Positions 54,636 to 64,000 of a stretch of 64,000 nt of DNA are shown here, one piece after another. A model generated the notes under the pieces. The model worked only from the letters and a program-made list of their open reading frames with translations. It searched no databases and was not told where the DNA came from. The DNA is from Haliclona indistincta (taxonomy: Eukaryota > Porifera > Demospongiae > Haplosclerida > Chalinidae). Each line of letters starts with the position of its first letter. The stretch's first letter is position 1. The position numbers and the translations under genes are program-made. Location: positions 5,224,887-5,288,886 of the forward strand of contig OZ024788.1 in NCBI GenBank assembly GCA_964017065.1, given 5' to 3'.

Positions 54636-55200
54636 CAAGATGGGATGATGCTTGCAAAAGTAAAGGAACAAGATAGGATGATGCTTGCATAAGTGAAGGA
54701 ACAAGATGGAATAATTAATGCTTGCAAATGTAAAGTCCCAAGTATCCCTACATCAGCGGCTTGAAGGAGGACGCAGTCCGATGAAGTAATTGATAGTTGC
54801 AAATAACTAGAGGTAACTGTGTTTGGAGGACGCAGTCCGATGAAGTAATTGACAGTTGTTCATAACTAGAGGTATCTGTGTTTAGGAGGACGCAGTCCGA
54901 TCAAGTAGTTGATAGTTGCAAATAACTAGAGGTATCTGTGCATGTTTTGGAGAGGACGCAGTCCGATTAAGTAATTGACGGTTGTAAAAGGTATAGGAAG
55001 AAGATTCCACATTTGTCAGTTGCACGTCGTCGCAGCAAGCCGCTGATGTAGGGATACTTGGGACTTTTACATTTGCAAGCATTAATTATTCCATCTTGTT
55101 CCTTCACTTATGCAAGCATCATCCTATCTTGTTCCTTTACTTTTGCAAGCATCATCCCATCTTGTTCCTTTACTTTTGCAAGCGTCATCTCTACACTTTT
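54636..55200. mobile_element. Foldback element with subterminal repeats
   Basis: Long inverted arms: left about 54636-54763, right about 55036-55200, each with repeats of TGCTTGCAAAAGTAAAGGAA / CAAGATGGGATGA and the inner block AGTCCCAAGTATCCCTACAT-CAGCGGCTTG. The centre (54765-54985) is four copies of a unit of about 60 bp beginning GGAGGACGCAGTCCGATGAA. A related element lies within 61860-62340. Confidence 0.85.
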
Positions 55201-55280
55201 TAGTTTTTTTTATTGAAACTTTTTTACTTTACTTTAATTAGCTAGATTTTCATATAATTTCCAATAAAAATAGATATTGC

Positions 55281-55878
55281 CTATTCAAAAAGTGCAAAAA
55301 AATTGTATAGTATTCTGATAATGATAATTATACTTTTCATATATAATTCACAGACTTTTAAGAAAAATCTAGCTAGTAGTGATAGGAATTCCACTAGAAC
55401 ATTTGGACTGTGACAGAGAATGAAGAAAAGCACAGCTGCAATCAGGCCTACTAATATAGCCGTTCTGTAACCAGGTGTATTAGATCTTTGCACTTCAGTT
55501 TTGGAGTGATTGTCTGGAGTAGCTGTACTTATAATAATCCTTAGAGGACGTTCATCATCACCTTTACACTTTCTGAAAAAGAAAATCATTCTCTGCTCTA
55601 AATATTATTTCTCGAGCTCACTTCAGGGCTCTTTCGAACTTCTCCAGTGTTGCAGCATCGCCGTACTGTCTCTTCCACGCATCGAGCACCTCCAGCAAAC
55701 ATTCCTTTGGTGAACGATGGTGGGCCCACTCTATTTCATCCAGTGTGCTGGATTTTACCTTCAATCGAGTACCGATCTCTCTCCATTGAGCAGCATTCAA
55801 GCCCTGTTTATAGACCAGTTCAATCAGAGTAGCGTTAGACAAGGTGCCATTTGAATCTGTATCCTCCTCGTCAGACAT
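55281..55878 (-). pseudogene. Death domain-TM copy C, truncated before the NACHT domain
   Basis: Exon 1 (55878-55622) and exon 2 (from 55572) are near-identical to copy B through the TM segment (TAILVGLIAAVLFFILCH), but homology stops at about 55391 and the frame runs into unrelated AT-rich sequence ending at a stop (55281). It would encode a membrane-anchored death domain lacking NACHT: either a dead 5' duplicate or a short decoy-type protein. Confidence 0.75.
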
Positions 55879-56816
55879 TGAAATTTGGGGCGTGTCTGGA
55901 ATTTGAATGCATCAACGAGCCCCTCCCATGTAGTCACTCAAAACCATAATACAGTGTTACTTCTGCATACCATCAGCTTTGAGCATGGTAGAATAGAGGG
56001 ACATATTGTATCTGCTAACAAGCTTCTTGAACATAATTTGCAGATGGTTTTAGACTAAATCTTTTGTAAACCATCTAGTAATACTGACTATCTGGTAAGT
56101 AATTCAGCCAGCAGGCTAGGAATTTTTGCATTGCATCTGAAACCAATATAGCTAGTAACAGTACAGCCCTCAAGAGAGAAGACAAGTATTCCAATGCATG
56201 ATTGCAAGCATTTTAGGATGTATACGCATGCAAGCAGTATTTCAGTGTAACTAAAAATGCATATGGTTATGGTGTCAGTTCGCAATGCTAAATTTTTTAG
56301 TTTATGATCATTTTTTGGAACCTGCTGCTATGATAACAGCTCCAAAGACCCGCACATCCAGTGCCCCTCCACCCATGGTATTCGAGAAATTGTATGTACA
56401 GGTTTGTATAAGATTTGAGTTATCGACTCATATAGCAACCAGCTGTATCTAATCATAATTAGTCTTACTGCTTCTTTAAATGTGCTGTTTATACTCATTT
56501 CATTGATAATGATGTAAATTTGTTCTGATTAACAATGTTCAATGATATTCGCAGTTATTGTAGTTATGTGTCATTCTATTACGACTAGAAGGATAGTCTG
56601 CTAATATGTACAGCCATGTGTTCATTATTAGTACATGTACGTATCTGGATATCATGTGGACTGGATCAATGAGCTCAGTGATCAGTGTGATGGTATATCA
56701 TCATAACATTGTGGTGGTGGTACCGGGCAATGTTATCTCGAACGAGATGGTTTACTGATGACACTTTACAGAGAGACTAACTAAGCTTCAATGAAAGCTA
56801 GTTACACCATGCAGTG

Positions 56817-57110
56817 CTAGCATGCAATTACATATTCTACCAAGCAACACTGGATCTCCAATATGGTGCTCATACTCTTCACCAATGCAGGCTCCTCAAA
56901 GTACCTGACAGCCAGTATGACATAGAGAGAGGTAACACAACTCACTAGCAGATGACCAACACTCTGTATTGAGAGAAGAAATGACAGATTTAGCTCATTA
57001 GCGTATTTTAACAAGGACCAAATCACTCCAGTATACATTGGATGACGAACATATCGGTACACTCCTGCCTGTACAAGATCTGTATTATGACCATCAGATC
57101 TAAAGAGAGA
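56817..57110 (-). pseudogene. Methyltransferase gene fragment 2 (best preserved)
   Basis: Continuous minus-strand frame covers DLVQAGVYRYVRHPMYTGVIW, then SVGHLLVSCVTSLYVILAVRYFEE; right after EEPA the conserved IGEEYEHHIG continues one frame over, so all copies share this shift. A possible 55- to 70-nt intron ends at CTCAATACAG before SVGHLL. Resembles the C-terminal half of methanethiol S-methyltransferase-type (MddA/NnrU-like) proteins. Confidence 0.65.
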
Positions 57111-57564
57111 AAACAGTGCGATATATACTACAATGTAGGAGCTACAAGACACACCTCATACCAATAATTGTGTTTAAAGCACACCTTCCATACAGTATAC
57201 TGGTACTGAGCTCCACCCAATCTCTCTCTAATGAGTAGCACTAATAATTGTTAAATAGATCGAACAGTGAATCAACTGACAGAGTTGTGTAACAGAAGTT
57301 GAGAATTTGTAAGCCCTCCCTTTCTACTGCTAGGTACATGTACAAAGATTGCAAGTTATCTGAATCACTACATATCTGCATTAGTTAATGAATAATTTAT
57401 TTTACAAAGCTTTGTAATAGACAATAATTATATCCAAAGAGTTATAATGTACTTTCGTCCAAGCATTTAGCCTCGTTCCCTACCAAGCATTGTGCTCAGT
57501 TAAATTTCGCGCGCGCGGGCTAACATAACACTCCTCCCACTTTCTCAGCACGTGTACGTACGAG

Positions 57565-60500
57565 ATGGCTTCCAGCAGTAGTACTGATCATGACCATGAG
57601 TTGTCCAGATCTGATGGTGAGCCTGTCTTGTGTATGTATAGTGTTACTAGTAATGTAATCCTCCACGTATAGTGCGGAACGATCTACACGCTCGACGCCG
57701 CTATTTAGCAGAGTCAGTGTCAATGACGTCATCATCATCATCAGCTACAAGTGGCGATGGTTAGCATATTACTTGTTGTAGTAGTATGGTGATTCTGCTC
57801 TCCTCTTCAGCTATTCCTCACCAACTGCTAGCCAAGATTGACCACGTTATCTCTCTAGCTCACACTCACAACCTCCCTACAGTTACACCCACTAAAGTAC
57901 TCAACCATCTTGACTTTGCCTACCAATATGGTCGACTGGTCCCACACACACCAGCACTAGATGAGTATGGCACAGCTTTTAAGAGCTACTTAAATAGTTT
58001 AGTGGAAGGAGAGGGAGATAGAACGAGAGAGGAGTTAAAGAAATGTGAACAATGCTCAGGTAAAGCATGTTTGATATTATTATAATCAGCTCATGATGTC
58101 CCTTACCGATCTATCGATTCATTCAGAGAAGGGATTTGAAGAAGCCGTGAGGAACTATGAGCTGGTGAAGAGGAGAGAGCAGAAGGAAGAAGATAAAGTG
58201 ACTCTTGAGGAAATAGAGAAGGAACGTGTTGAAGCATTGGAGCTAGTGGAGAAGGAGAGGGAGATTGTGGAGCAGGAGAAAGATGTGTACGACAAGATTG
58301 CAGACAAGCTCAGTAAGAGACACACATCACATAACATACTGGTACACTTATTCACTCATACAGAGAAACTCAAGAGTGATTTACATGATGCCATGTACAC
58401 GTTTGATGAGAAGTTTACAGCGACAGTGACTGACCTGAAGACAAAGAGGTTCACTAACCTTGGAAGACAGGAGCAGCTGAGTGAGAAAATATGGCATCTG
58501 GAGAACAGCATGATAGAGCAACGAGTAGAAGAAACAGAAGTGAGAGAATGTTTGAGAGAAACCAGGTCAGAGTTGAAGGAGTTAAAGGATCGACGGAGAA
58601 CACTGTCATCATTGATCGATCATGAGCAACACTGGATTGAGACAATAGGCATTGTGAGTGAGTGAGTGAGTGAGTGAGAGAGTGAGTGAGTGAGTGAGTG
58701 AGTGAGTGAATGTGTAGGTGAGTGAGTGAAGGAGTGATGTGAGCAAGTCAGCTAGTGATTGAGTAGTTGAGTGCGGCATGAGGGAGTCCAATAGCCATAC
58801 GATTTTCTTACAAACCTGCAGAAGTACATTGATGTGTTCTCAGAGCTCGATACTGTAGACCAAGACACATACTTAGTGGCAGCCATCGTTATCTTGGACA
58901 CTATTGAAGGTGTGGCTAGCTGATACACTAGCTGTACTAGCATGTACTGTGATGGTCTGTTCAGAGTGTATACAGCTGGTCACAGAGGATGCAGTCAGCA
59001 AGCGGCAGCAGGAGTGGAGTGATGTGAAGCTACAGTACTTGCTACAGCTACGACACTCCATTGTAATGTGTGTGTGCATACACATGATGAAAGATGAGGA
59101 AAGCAGTGAGAGTCATGATAAGGTACCAACCATACTCACCCTGCCTGCAGCACTCTCTTTCTCTCTCGCTCTCTCAATTATCAGAGACTAGGTGAGTTAT
59201 TTGAAGAGTTATCAGTCGTCAGTGATCAGATACACTCACTCAACCCTCTCATTGAACTGGACAAAGTAGAGACTGTTCGTGAGTGAAAAATTGGTTGCAC
59301 TTTCCTGGCTTTATTTTTGAGCCTTTAACCTTTCTATGTTTAGTTGAGTCTATAAAGCGTGCTGACCGGGCTAGTCGTGATGTGGGTGTGGCAAGCATTG
59401 ATATTGATAGCATTGTGTACAAGAGTTATCGAGCAGCACTGAGCAATAGTCAAGAAGAAAATAGTGATCCAGATCTGATGGTTGAGGAGGATGGACTAAC
59501 ACAGGATGAGAATGAAGATATTATTGATGAAGAATGTAAAGAGAAGGTCAGTGTAATACCTGTAATTTAACGTGAAGAATTACCTTTTCTAGCTTGAAGA
59601 AAGCTGTGATGCGGGACTAAGTAATCAAGGACCACAATTGTTGATGGAGATGACGGTAGAGAACCAGGATGAGACAGAGGATGGAAACCAAGATGAGATG
59701 GGATCCGAGACAGAAAGTGAAGCTAGCAATGTAGAAGAGGAGGTATAATCATTTGTTATTAACCCTCGGCGCATGCGCGAGGGTTACGGTACTTGGTTTG
59801 TCATTCATTCACTCATTCACTCACTCACTCACTCATTCGTTCGTTCTGTCCATCGAGCTGCAGAGACCATCGCTCACTTCTGAAACTCGGTAAAGGTATA
59901 AACAGGCTTAGCATGACAATGGCTTGCAATGTGACTCGTGGATTTTGCTAAAGTGCTTTCGTTCTCGAGTTATGTATGGCTGGCTCACCTTGACGGCCAT
60001 CTTGGACCTCTTTGACGACAAACGTGCCCATAGTTGACTACCTAGGTACTTGTAGATTCCATCTAAACTTCATGACAGCTCTAGGGGTGCGTAGACATCT
60101 CAAGAAAAAGCCTATCAAAGCCAAGAGCAATGGCTACCTACTCAGTGTTCACGGTCACGCCCAGTTGACACACCTTGTCTCGGTTGTGGTCAGCACTTTG
60201 CTGTCTTCTGGTTAGCAGTGCAGTTTCAAACAACTTGGCTTAGCTGCAAAGCTCCTTCTGCAAACCGTAACTAAGGAGCTAACTCTACAATGTTTGCAAC
60301 GGTGCTCAAACGCCGAGGGTTCGTGAAATTCGTTCATTTTATATTAGCAACTATTGTTTTCTGTCTCAGATCATGGACCACGATGATGTCACTAACAGTA
60401 GTGCAGCATTGACTAGTTCTAGAAGGTCAAAATGTTGTGAACCAGTTCAATCAACTCGATCTTCAAGAAAGTTACATCAGTGCCCAAACTGTTCCTACTC

Positions 60501-61017
60501 TACCAAATACACTAGTGACCTGCGATGTCACATACGTATTCACACAGGAGAGAAGCCATACTCATGCGAGGAGTGCCGTGGTCAACACTTCAGACATTCT
60601 TCAACTCTTCTTGTTCACATGCCCACAGTTCATTCTACTGGACAAGCTACATTGCAGCAGTGCCCTCATTGTCCTTACTCTACCAAATATAGTGCGAGCA
60701 AGTTGCGACAACACATACGTACTCACACCGGAGAGAAGCCATACTCATGTGAGGAGTGTGGACAACGCTTCTCTCAATCTTCAAGTCGTACTAGTCACAT
60801 GCGCACAATTCATTCTACTGGACAAGCTACATTGCATCAGTGCCCTCATTGTCCTTACTCTACCACTCATAGTGCTAGTTCTTTGCGGCAAAACATACGT
60901 ATTCACACAGGAGAGAAGCCATACTCATGTGAGGAGTGTGGGCAGTGCTTTGCACATTCTTCAAGTCGTAACAGACATATACATACAATGCATTCAGCGG
61001 CCTCATCTCATCAATAG
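57565..61017 (+). CDS. Coiled-coil protein, possibly fused by splicing to a six-finger C2H2 domain
   Basis: Exons: 57565-57616, 57673-57759, 57811-58059, 58127-58312, 58364-58653, 58822-58909, 58965-59122, 59185-59278, 59344-59546, 59593-59742, 60370-61017; every phase agrees, total 734 aa. Residues about 130-290 are a long Glu/Lys/Arg-rich coiled coil; residues 400-519 are acidic. The last exon encodes six C2H2 zinc fingers in three pairs linked by HTGEKPY, each pair CPxC-YST... then CEEC.... Finger 2 has an inserted residue and finger 5 has Asn for its first zinc His (QNIRIH). If exon 10 is not spliced, translation stops at GTA-TAA (59748) and the zinc-finger exon could be a separate gene starting at ATG 60373. 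A partial second copy of the 5' end lies at 63532. Confidence 0.7.
58654..58735 (+). repeat. (GTGA)n microsatellite at a 5' splice site
   Basis: The exon 5 donor of the coiled-coil gene (ATT|GTGAGT at 58653/58654) is the first of over ten tandem GTGAGTGA units, giving many equivalent GT donors four bases apart. Confidence 0.85.
59761..60321. mobile_element. 560-bp TIR element between the coiled-coil and zinc-finger exons
   Basis: Left end AACCCTCGGCG (59761-59771) and right end CGCCGAGGGTT (60311-60321) are perfect inverted copies; the left end is also a local palindrome (AACCCTCGGCGCATGCGCGAGGGTT). GC-richer than its surroundings, no long ORF; no target-site duplication recognised. It fills most of the 627-nt intron proposed to join exons 10 and 11. 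Confidence 0.65.
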
Positions 61018-61557
61018 TATAGCTATACCGGTGCCTATGCTGTGTCCATATTCTGGTCTTTACAGACTAACACCTGTAGTATTCAAGATATGATAAGAAT
61101 GTTGTTTGAATTATTCAACTGTTAATACAGCTACATGTATCACTCATGTACTCATGCAGCAGCCAATTTCTATAATATTGATTAGACTTATTCAACTGTG
61201 CTGTTTAATTATACTCATCATTCTGTTGATAATAATTCAATAACACTTATGATTTGTTTGTGCATGCCGTGTATGACGAATAGAAAGCCAGTCTGCTAAT
61301 ATGCACATTAATTCACGTGTTCATTTTTGGTGTGTCCATTGTCTCTGGAGCTGATCCCGTGTACTGTGATCAGTGTGACGGTATCATCATAATAGCAATT
61401 TGGTGGTGGTGGTGCTGCTTGGGAGAGATGAACACAGATCTTATTAAATGTTATCGGTCATGAACAAGATAATTTACTGATGTCACTTTACAGAGAGCTT
61501 CAAGGAAAGCTAGTTACACCATGCAGTGCTAGCATGCAATTACATCATGTACTTTAA

Positions 61558-61815
61558 TCAAGCAACATTGGATCTCCGATATGAATTATCGGTACTCATA
61601 CTCTTCACCAATGCAGGCTCTTCAAAGTACCTGACAGCCAGTATGACATGGAGAGAGGTAACACAACTCACTAGCAGATGACCAACACTGTATTGAGAGT
61701 AGGAATGACAGATTTTGCTCATTAGCGTTATTTTAACAAGGACCAAATCACTCCAGTGTAAATTGGATGACGAACATATCGGTACACACCTGTCTGTACA
61801 AGATCTGTATTTACA
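61558..61815 (-). pseudogene. Methyltransferase gene fragment 3
   Basis: Diverged copy of the block at 56817-57110 (minus strand): DLVQTGVYRYVRHPIYTG-like sequence and VGHLLVSCVTSLHVILAVRYFEEPA. Its outer end is the left arm of the large palindrome. Confidence 0.6.
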
Positions 61816-62430
61816 TGTGTATTTATCACAATTAGATACAAGTAAAGTAAAAAGAGTTTTAATAAAAAAACTTAAAAAGTGTAGGGATGACACTTGCAAA
61901 ATTAAAGGAACAAGATGGGATGATGCTTGCAAAAGTAAAGAAACAAAATGGGATGATGCTTGCAAAAGTTAAGGAACAAGATAGAAAAATGCTTGCAATT
62001 GTAAAAGTCCCAAGTATCCCTACATCAGCGGCTTGCTGCGACGACGTGTAACTGACAAATGTGGAATCCTCTTAGCTTCCTATGCCTTTTACAACTGTCA
62101 ATTACTTAATCGGATTTGCCCTCCAAAACACAGATGCCTCTAGTTATTTACAACTGTCAACTACTTCATCGGACTGCATCCTCCTTTAAGCTGCTGATGT
62201 AGGGATACTTGGGACTTTATTGACATTTGCAAGGATTATTCCATATCTTGCAATTGTTCCTTAAGTTTTGCAAGCATCATCCCATCTTGTTTCTTTACTT
62301 TTGCAAGTGTCATCCCTAAACTTTTTATTTAAACTTTTTTTACTTTACTTAGCTTGTATCTAATTGTGATAATACAGATCTTGTACAGACAGGTATGTAC
62401 CGATATGTTAATTCGTCATCCAATTTATTA
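61758..62430. mobile_element. 670-bp palindrome containing a foldback element and captured exon sequence
   Basis: Left arm starts AAATTGGATGACGAACATAT and includes the methyltransferase RYVRHP exon; its inverted copy ends at about 62430 (GTACAGACAGGTATGTACCG, CGTCATCCAATTTAT). Inside are arms with TGCTTGCAAAAGTAAAG repeats and AAGTCCCAAGTATCCCTACA-TCAGCGGCTTG, as in 54636-55200. Part of a gene fragment has thus been turned into an inverted repeat. Confidence 0.8.
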
Positions 62431-62439
62431 CGTATGTTC

Positions 62440-63530
62440 ATGCATGTGTATTACGACTTGAAAGATAATCTGCTAATAATGTACAGTCATGTGTTCATTA
62501 TTAGTACATGGTATCTGGATGAGACCATGTGTACTGGATCAATGAGCTCAGTGATCAGTGTGATGGTATATCATCATAACATTATGGTGGTGGTGCCGAG
62601 TAATGTAATCACAGACGAGATGGTTATATGGTACTGATGGCACTTTATAGAGTAACTAACTATGCTTCAAGAAAGCTATTTACACCATGCAGTGCTAGCA
62701 TGCAATTACATACTCTACCAAGCAACACTGGATCACCAATATGCATTATCGGTACTCATAATCTTCAGGCTTCTTAAAGTACCTGACAGCCAGTATGACA
62801 TAGAGAGAGGTAACACAACTCACTAGCAGATGACCAACACTCTGTATTGAGAGTAGAAATGACAGATTTTGATCATTAGCGTATTAAGTCACTCCAGTAA
62901 ACAGATGACAAACATAACTATCGGTACACAACTTCTGTACAAGATCTGTATAATTATAGATCTAAAGAGAGAAACAGTGTGATACTACAATGTAGGAGCT
63001 ACAAGACACACCTCGGCAAGCCAAAATTGTGTTTTAAGCACACCTTCCCTACAGTATACTGGTACTGAGCTCCAGCCAATCTTTCTCTAATGAGTAGCAC
63101 TAATAATTATTGTTGAACAGATTGAGCAGTGAATCAACTGACAGAGTTAAGTAAATCCTCACACTTGTGAGTAGACTAGTCCGTATGATTCTGTTGGAAA
63201 AGGAGTGCATCCGAATCCATGTTTGGCAATACATGTATCTCTGACAAAAATCGTTTTTTAAATCAATTGTTATGAGAACAAGTCATCATAAGGACACTCG
63301 TTTGATGGTTCAGAGAGGTGAGAATTTGTTTATAAATTATAAGCCCCTCCCTTTTCTACTGCTAGGTAGAAAGACTGCAGGTTATCTGAAACATTACACA
63401 ACGACTTCTGGATTAGATAGTAATTAATAATAGATAGTAATTAATTTTGCATTGTAAAATACGAGTTGCAATGTACACTAATTTTTCGCGCGCTGGCAAA
63501 CACTCCTCCCACTTTCTCAACACGACGAGA
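62440..63530 (-). pseudogene. Methyltransferase gene fragment 4 and duplicated upstream flank
   Basis: 62695-62960 (minus) keeps SVGHLLVSC and VILAVRYF but has deletions around the RYVRHP and EE motifs (reads AAGAAGCCTGAAG) and is clearly dead. 62440-62640 and 63000-63400 match 56560-56760 and 57120-57360, so the whole flank upstream of the coiled-coil gene was duplicated. Confidence 0.6.
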
Positions 63531-63531
63531 T

Positions 63532-64000
63532 ATGGCTTCCAGCAGAAGTACTTATTATGATGATCACGAGTTGTCCAGATCTGATGGTGAGCCTGTCTTG
63601 TGTATGGATAGTGTTACTAGTAATGTTATCCTCCACGTATAGTGCGGAACGATCTGCACGCTCGACGCCGCTATTTAGCAGAGTCATTGCCAGTGACGTC
63701 ATCTTCACCAGCTACACGTGGCGATGGTTAGCAATTACTGGTTGTAGTAGTATGGTGATTCAGCTCTCCTCTTCAGCTATTCCTCACCAATTGCTAGCCA
63801 AGATTGATCACGTTCTCTCACTAGCTCACACTCACAACCTCCCTACAGTTATACACCCACTAAAGTACTCAACCATCTTGACCTTGCCTACCAATATGGT
63901 CGACTGGTCCCACACACACCAGCACTAGACGAGTATGGCACAGCTTTTAAGAACTACTTGAATAGTTTAGTGGAAGGAGAGGAAGATAGAACGAGAGAGG
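63532..64000 (+). pseudogene. Second copy of the coiled-coil gene, 5' part, frameshifted; runs off the window
   Basis: Exon 1 (63532-63586), exon 2 (63643-63726) and exon 3 (from 63777) are near-identical to 57565-58059 with conserved splice sites. In exon 3 the sequence CAGTTATACACCC replaces CAGTTACACCC, a 2-nt insertion at about 63849-63852 that shifts the frame and leads to a stop near 63928. Unless rescued by alternative splicing this copy is non-functional. Confidence 0.8.

Larger units (their letters stand above)
52300..57380. repeat. Tandem segmental duplication of the NACHT 5' end and methyltransferase fragment
   Basis: About 52310-54590 recurs as about 55390-57370. Offset is 3091 bp at the death-domain start codons and about 2780 bp further right; the difference equals the 309-bp insertion at 53264-53572 present only in the first copy. 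The junction between copies is occupied by a foldback element (about 54636-55200). Confidence 0.85.

Noticed and set aside
54560..55082. Reading frames on the minus strand around 54.6-55.1 kb
   Set aside because: They arise from the 36-bp and 60-bp repeats of the foldback element.
58155..58355. Minus-strand Ser-rich 66-codon frame
   Set aside because: Antisense shadow of the Glu/Lys-rich coiled-coil exon.

Overview
The window is nuclear DNA of an animal, most likely a sponge (demosponge). Protein-coding genes are split by many short GT-AG introns. They include a two-finger GATA transcription factor, the axonemal armadillo protein SPAG6/PF16, the ribosome-biogenesis factor KRR1, a Golgi GT14 glycosyltransferase, and several death-domain and NACHT genes of the kind expanded in invertebrate innate immunity. 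AT-rich noncoding DNA, abundant ACATGTACATGT-like strings, microsatellites and many small inverted-repeat elements fill the gaps. The sponge assignment is inference; no mitochondrial, rRNA or bacterial operon signal is seen.

Layout. 0-7.9 kb: first exon of an unknown minus-strand gene; a seven-exon minus-strand type I membrane protein (350 codons), head-to-head with a GATA factor (556 aa) that has a TATA box in the 89 bp between the two start codons. 7.9-25.4 kb: a complete 15-exon SPAG6 gene (509 aa, the length I recall for human SPAG6) on the minus strand, with a perfect RFX X-box about 130 bp upstream. Its introns host a tandem tRNA-Glu(TTC) cluster (three intact, two truncated), a Helitron-like ORF fragment, hairpin elements and long pyrimidine microsatellites that directly abut two splice acceptors. 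25.5-29.7 kb: gene-poor DNA with two or three short terminal-inverted-repeat elements. 29.7-31.3 kb: GT14 enzyme. 31.5-34.2 kb: death domain-TM-NACHT gene A with a 10-nt frameshifting deletion just before the P-loop. 34.3-39.1 kb: complete 11-exon KRR1. 39.5-43.3 kb: an apparently new adaptor with a death-like domain, two copies of a helical module, a Ser/Thr-rich linker built of repeated mini-exons, and an SH3-like C-terminal module. 43.8-49.6 kb: a DNA/RNA non-specific endonuclease family gene (minus) whose putative signal-peptide exon lies beyond about 3 kb of nested giant palindromes. 49.9-57.4 kb: death domain-TM-NACHT gene B (minus, one 1-nt frameshift) and a tandem truncated copy C, with fragments of a small-molecule methyltransferase. 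57.6-61.0 kb: a coiled-coil gene that may splice onto a six-finger C2H2 exon. 61.2-64 kb: more methyltransferase fragments, a roughly 670-bp palindrome, and a second, frameshifted copy of the coiled-coil gene running off the end.

Genes with a plausible common theme are the cluster between 31 and 57 kb: three death domain-TM-NACHT copies, a death-domain/SH3-like adaptor and a secreted-type nuclease, interleaved with housekeeping KRR1. This looks like a fast-evolving innate-immunity neighbourhood shaped by tandem duplication and inverted-repeat elements. All exon models were assembled by hand from splice motifs, reading-phase agreement and family similarity recalled from memory; none was checked against transcripts or databases.
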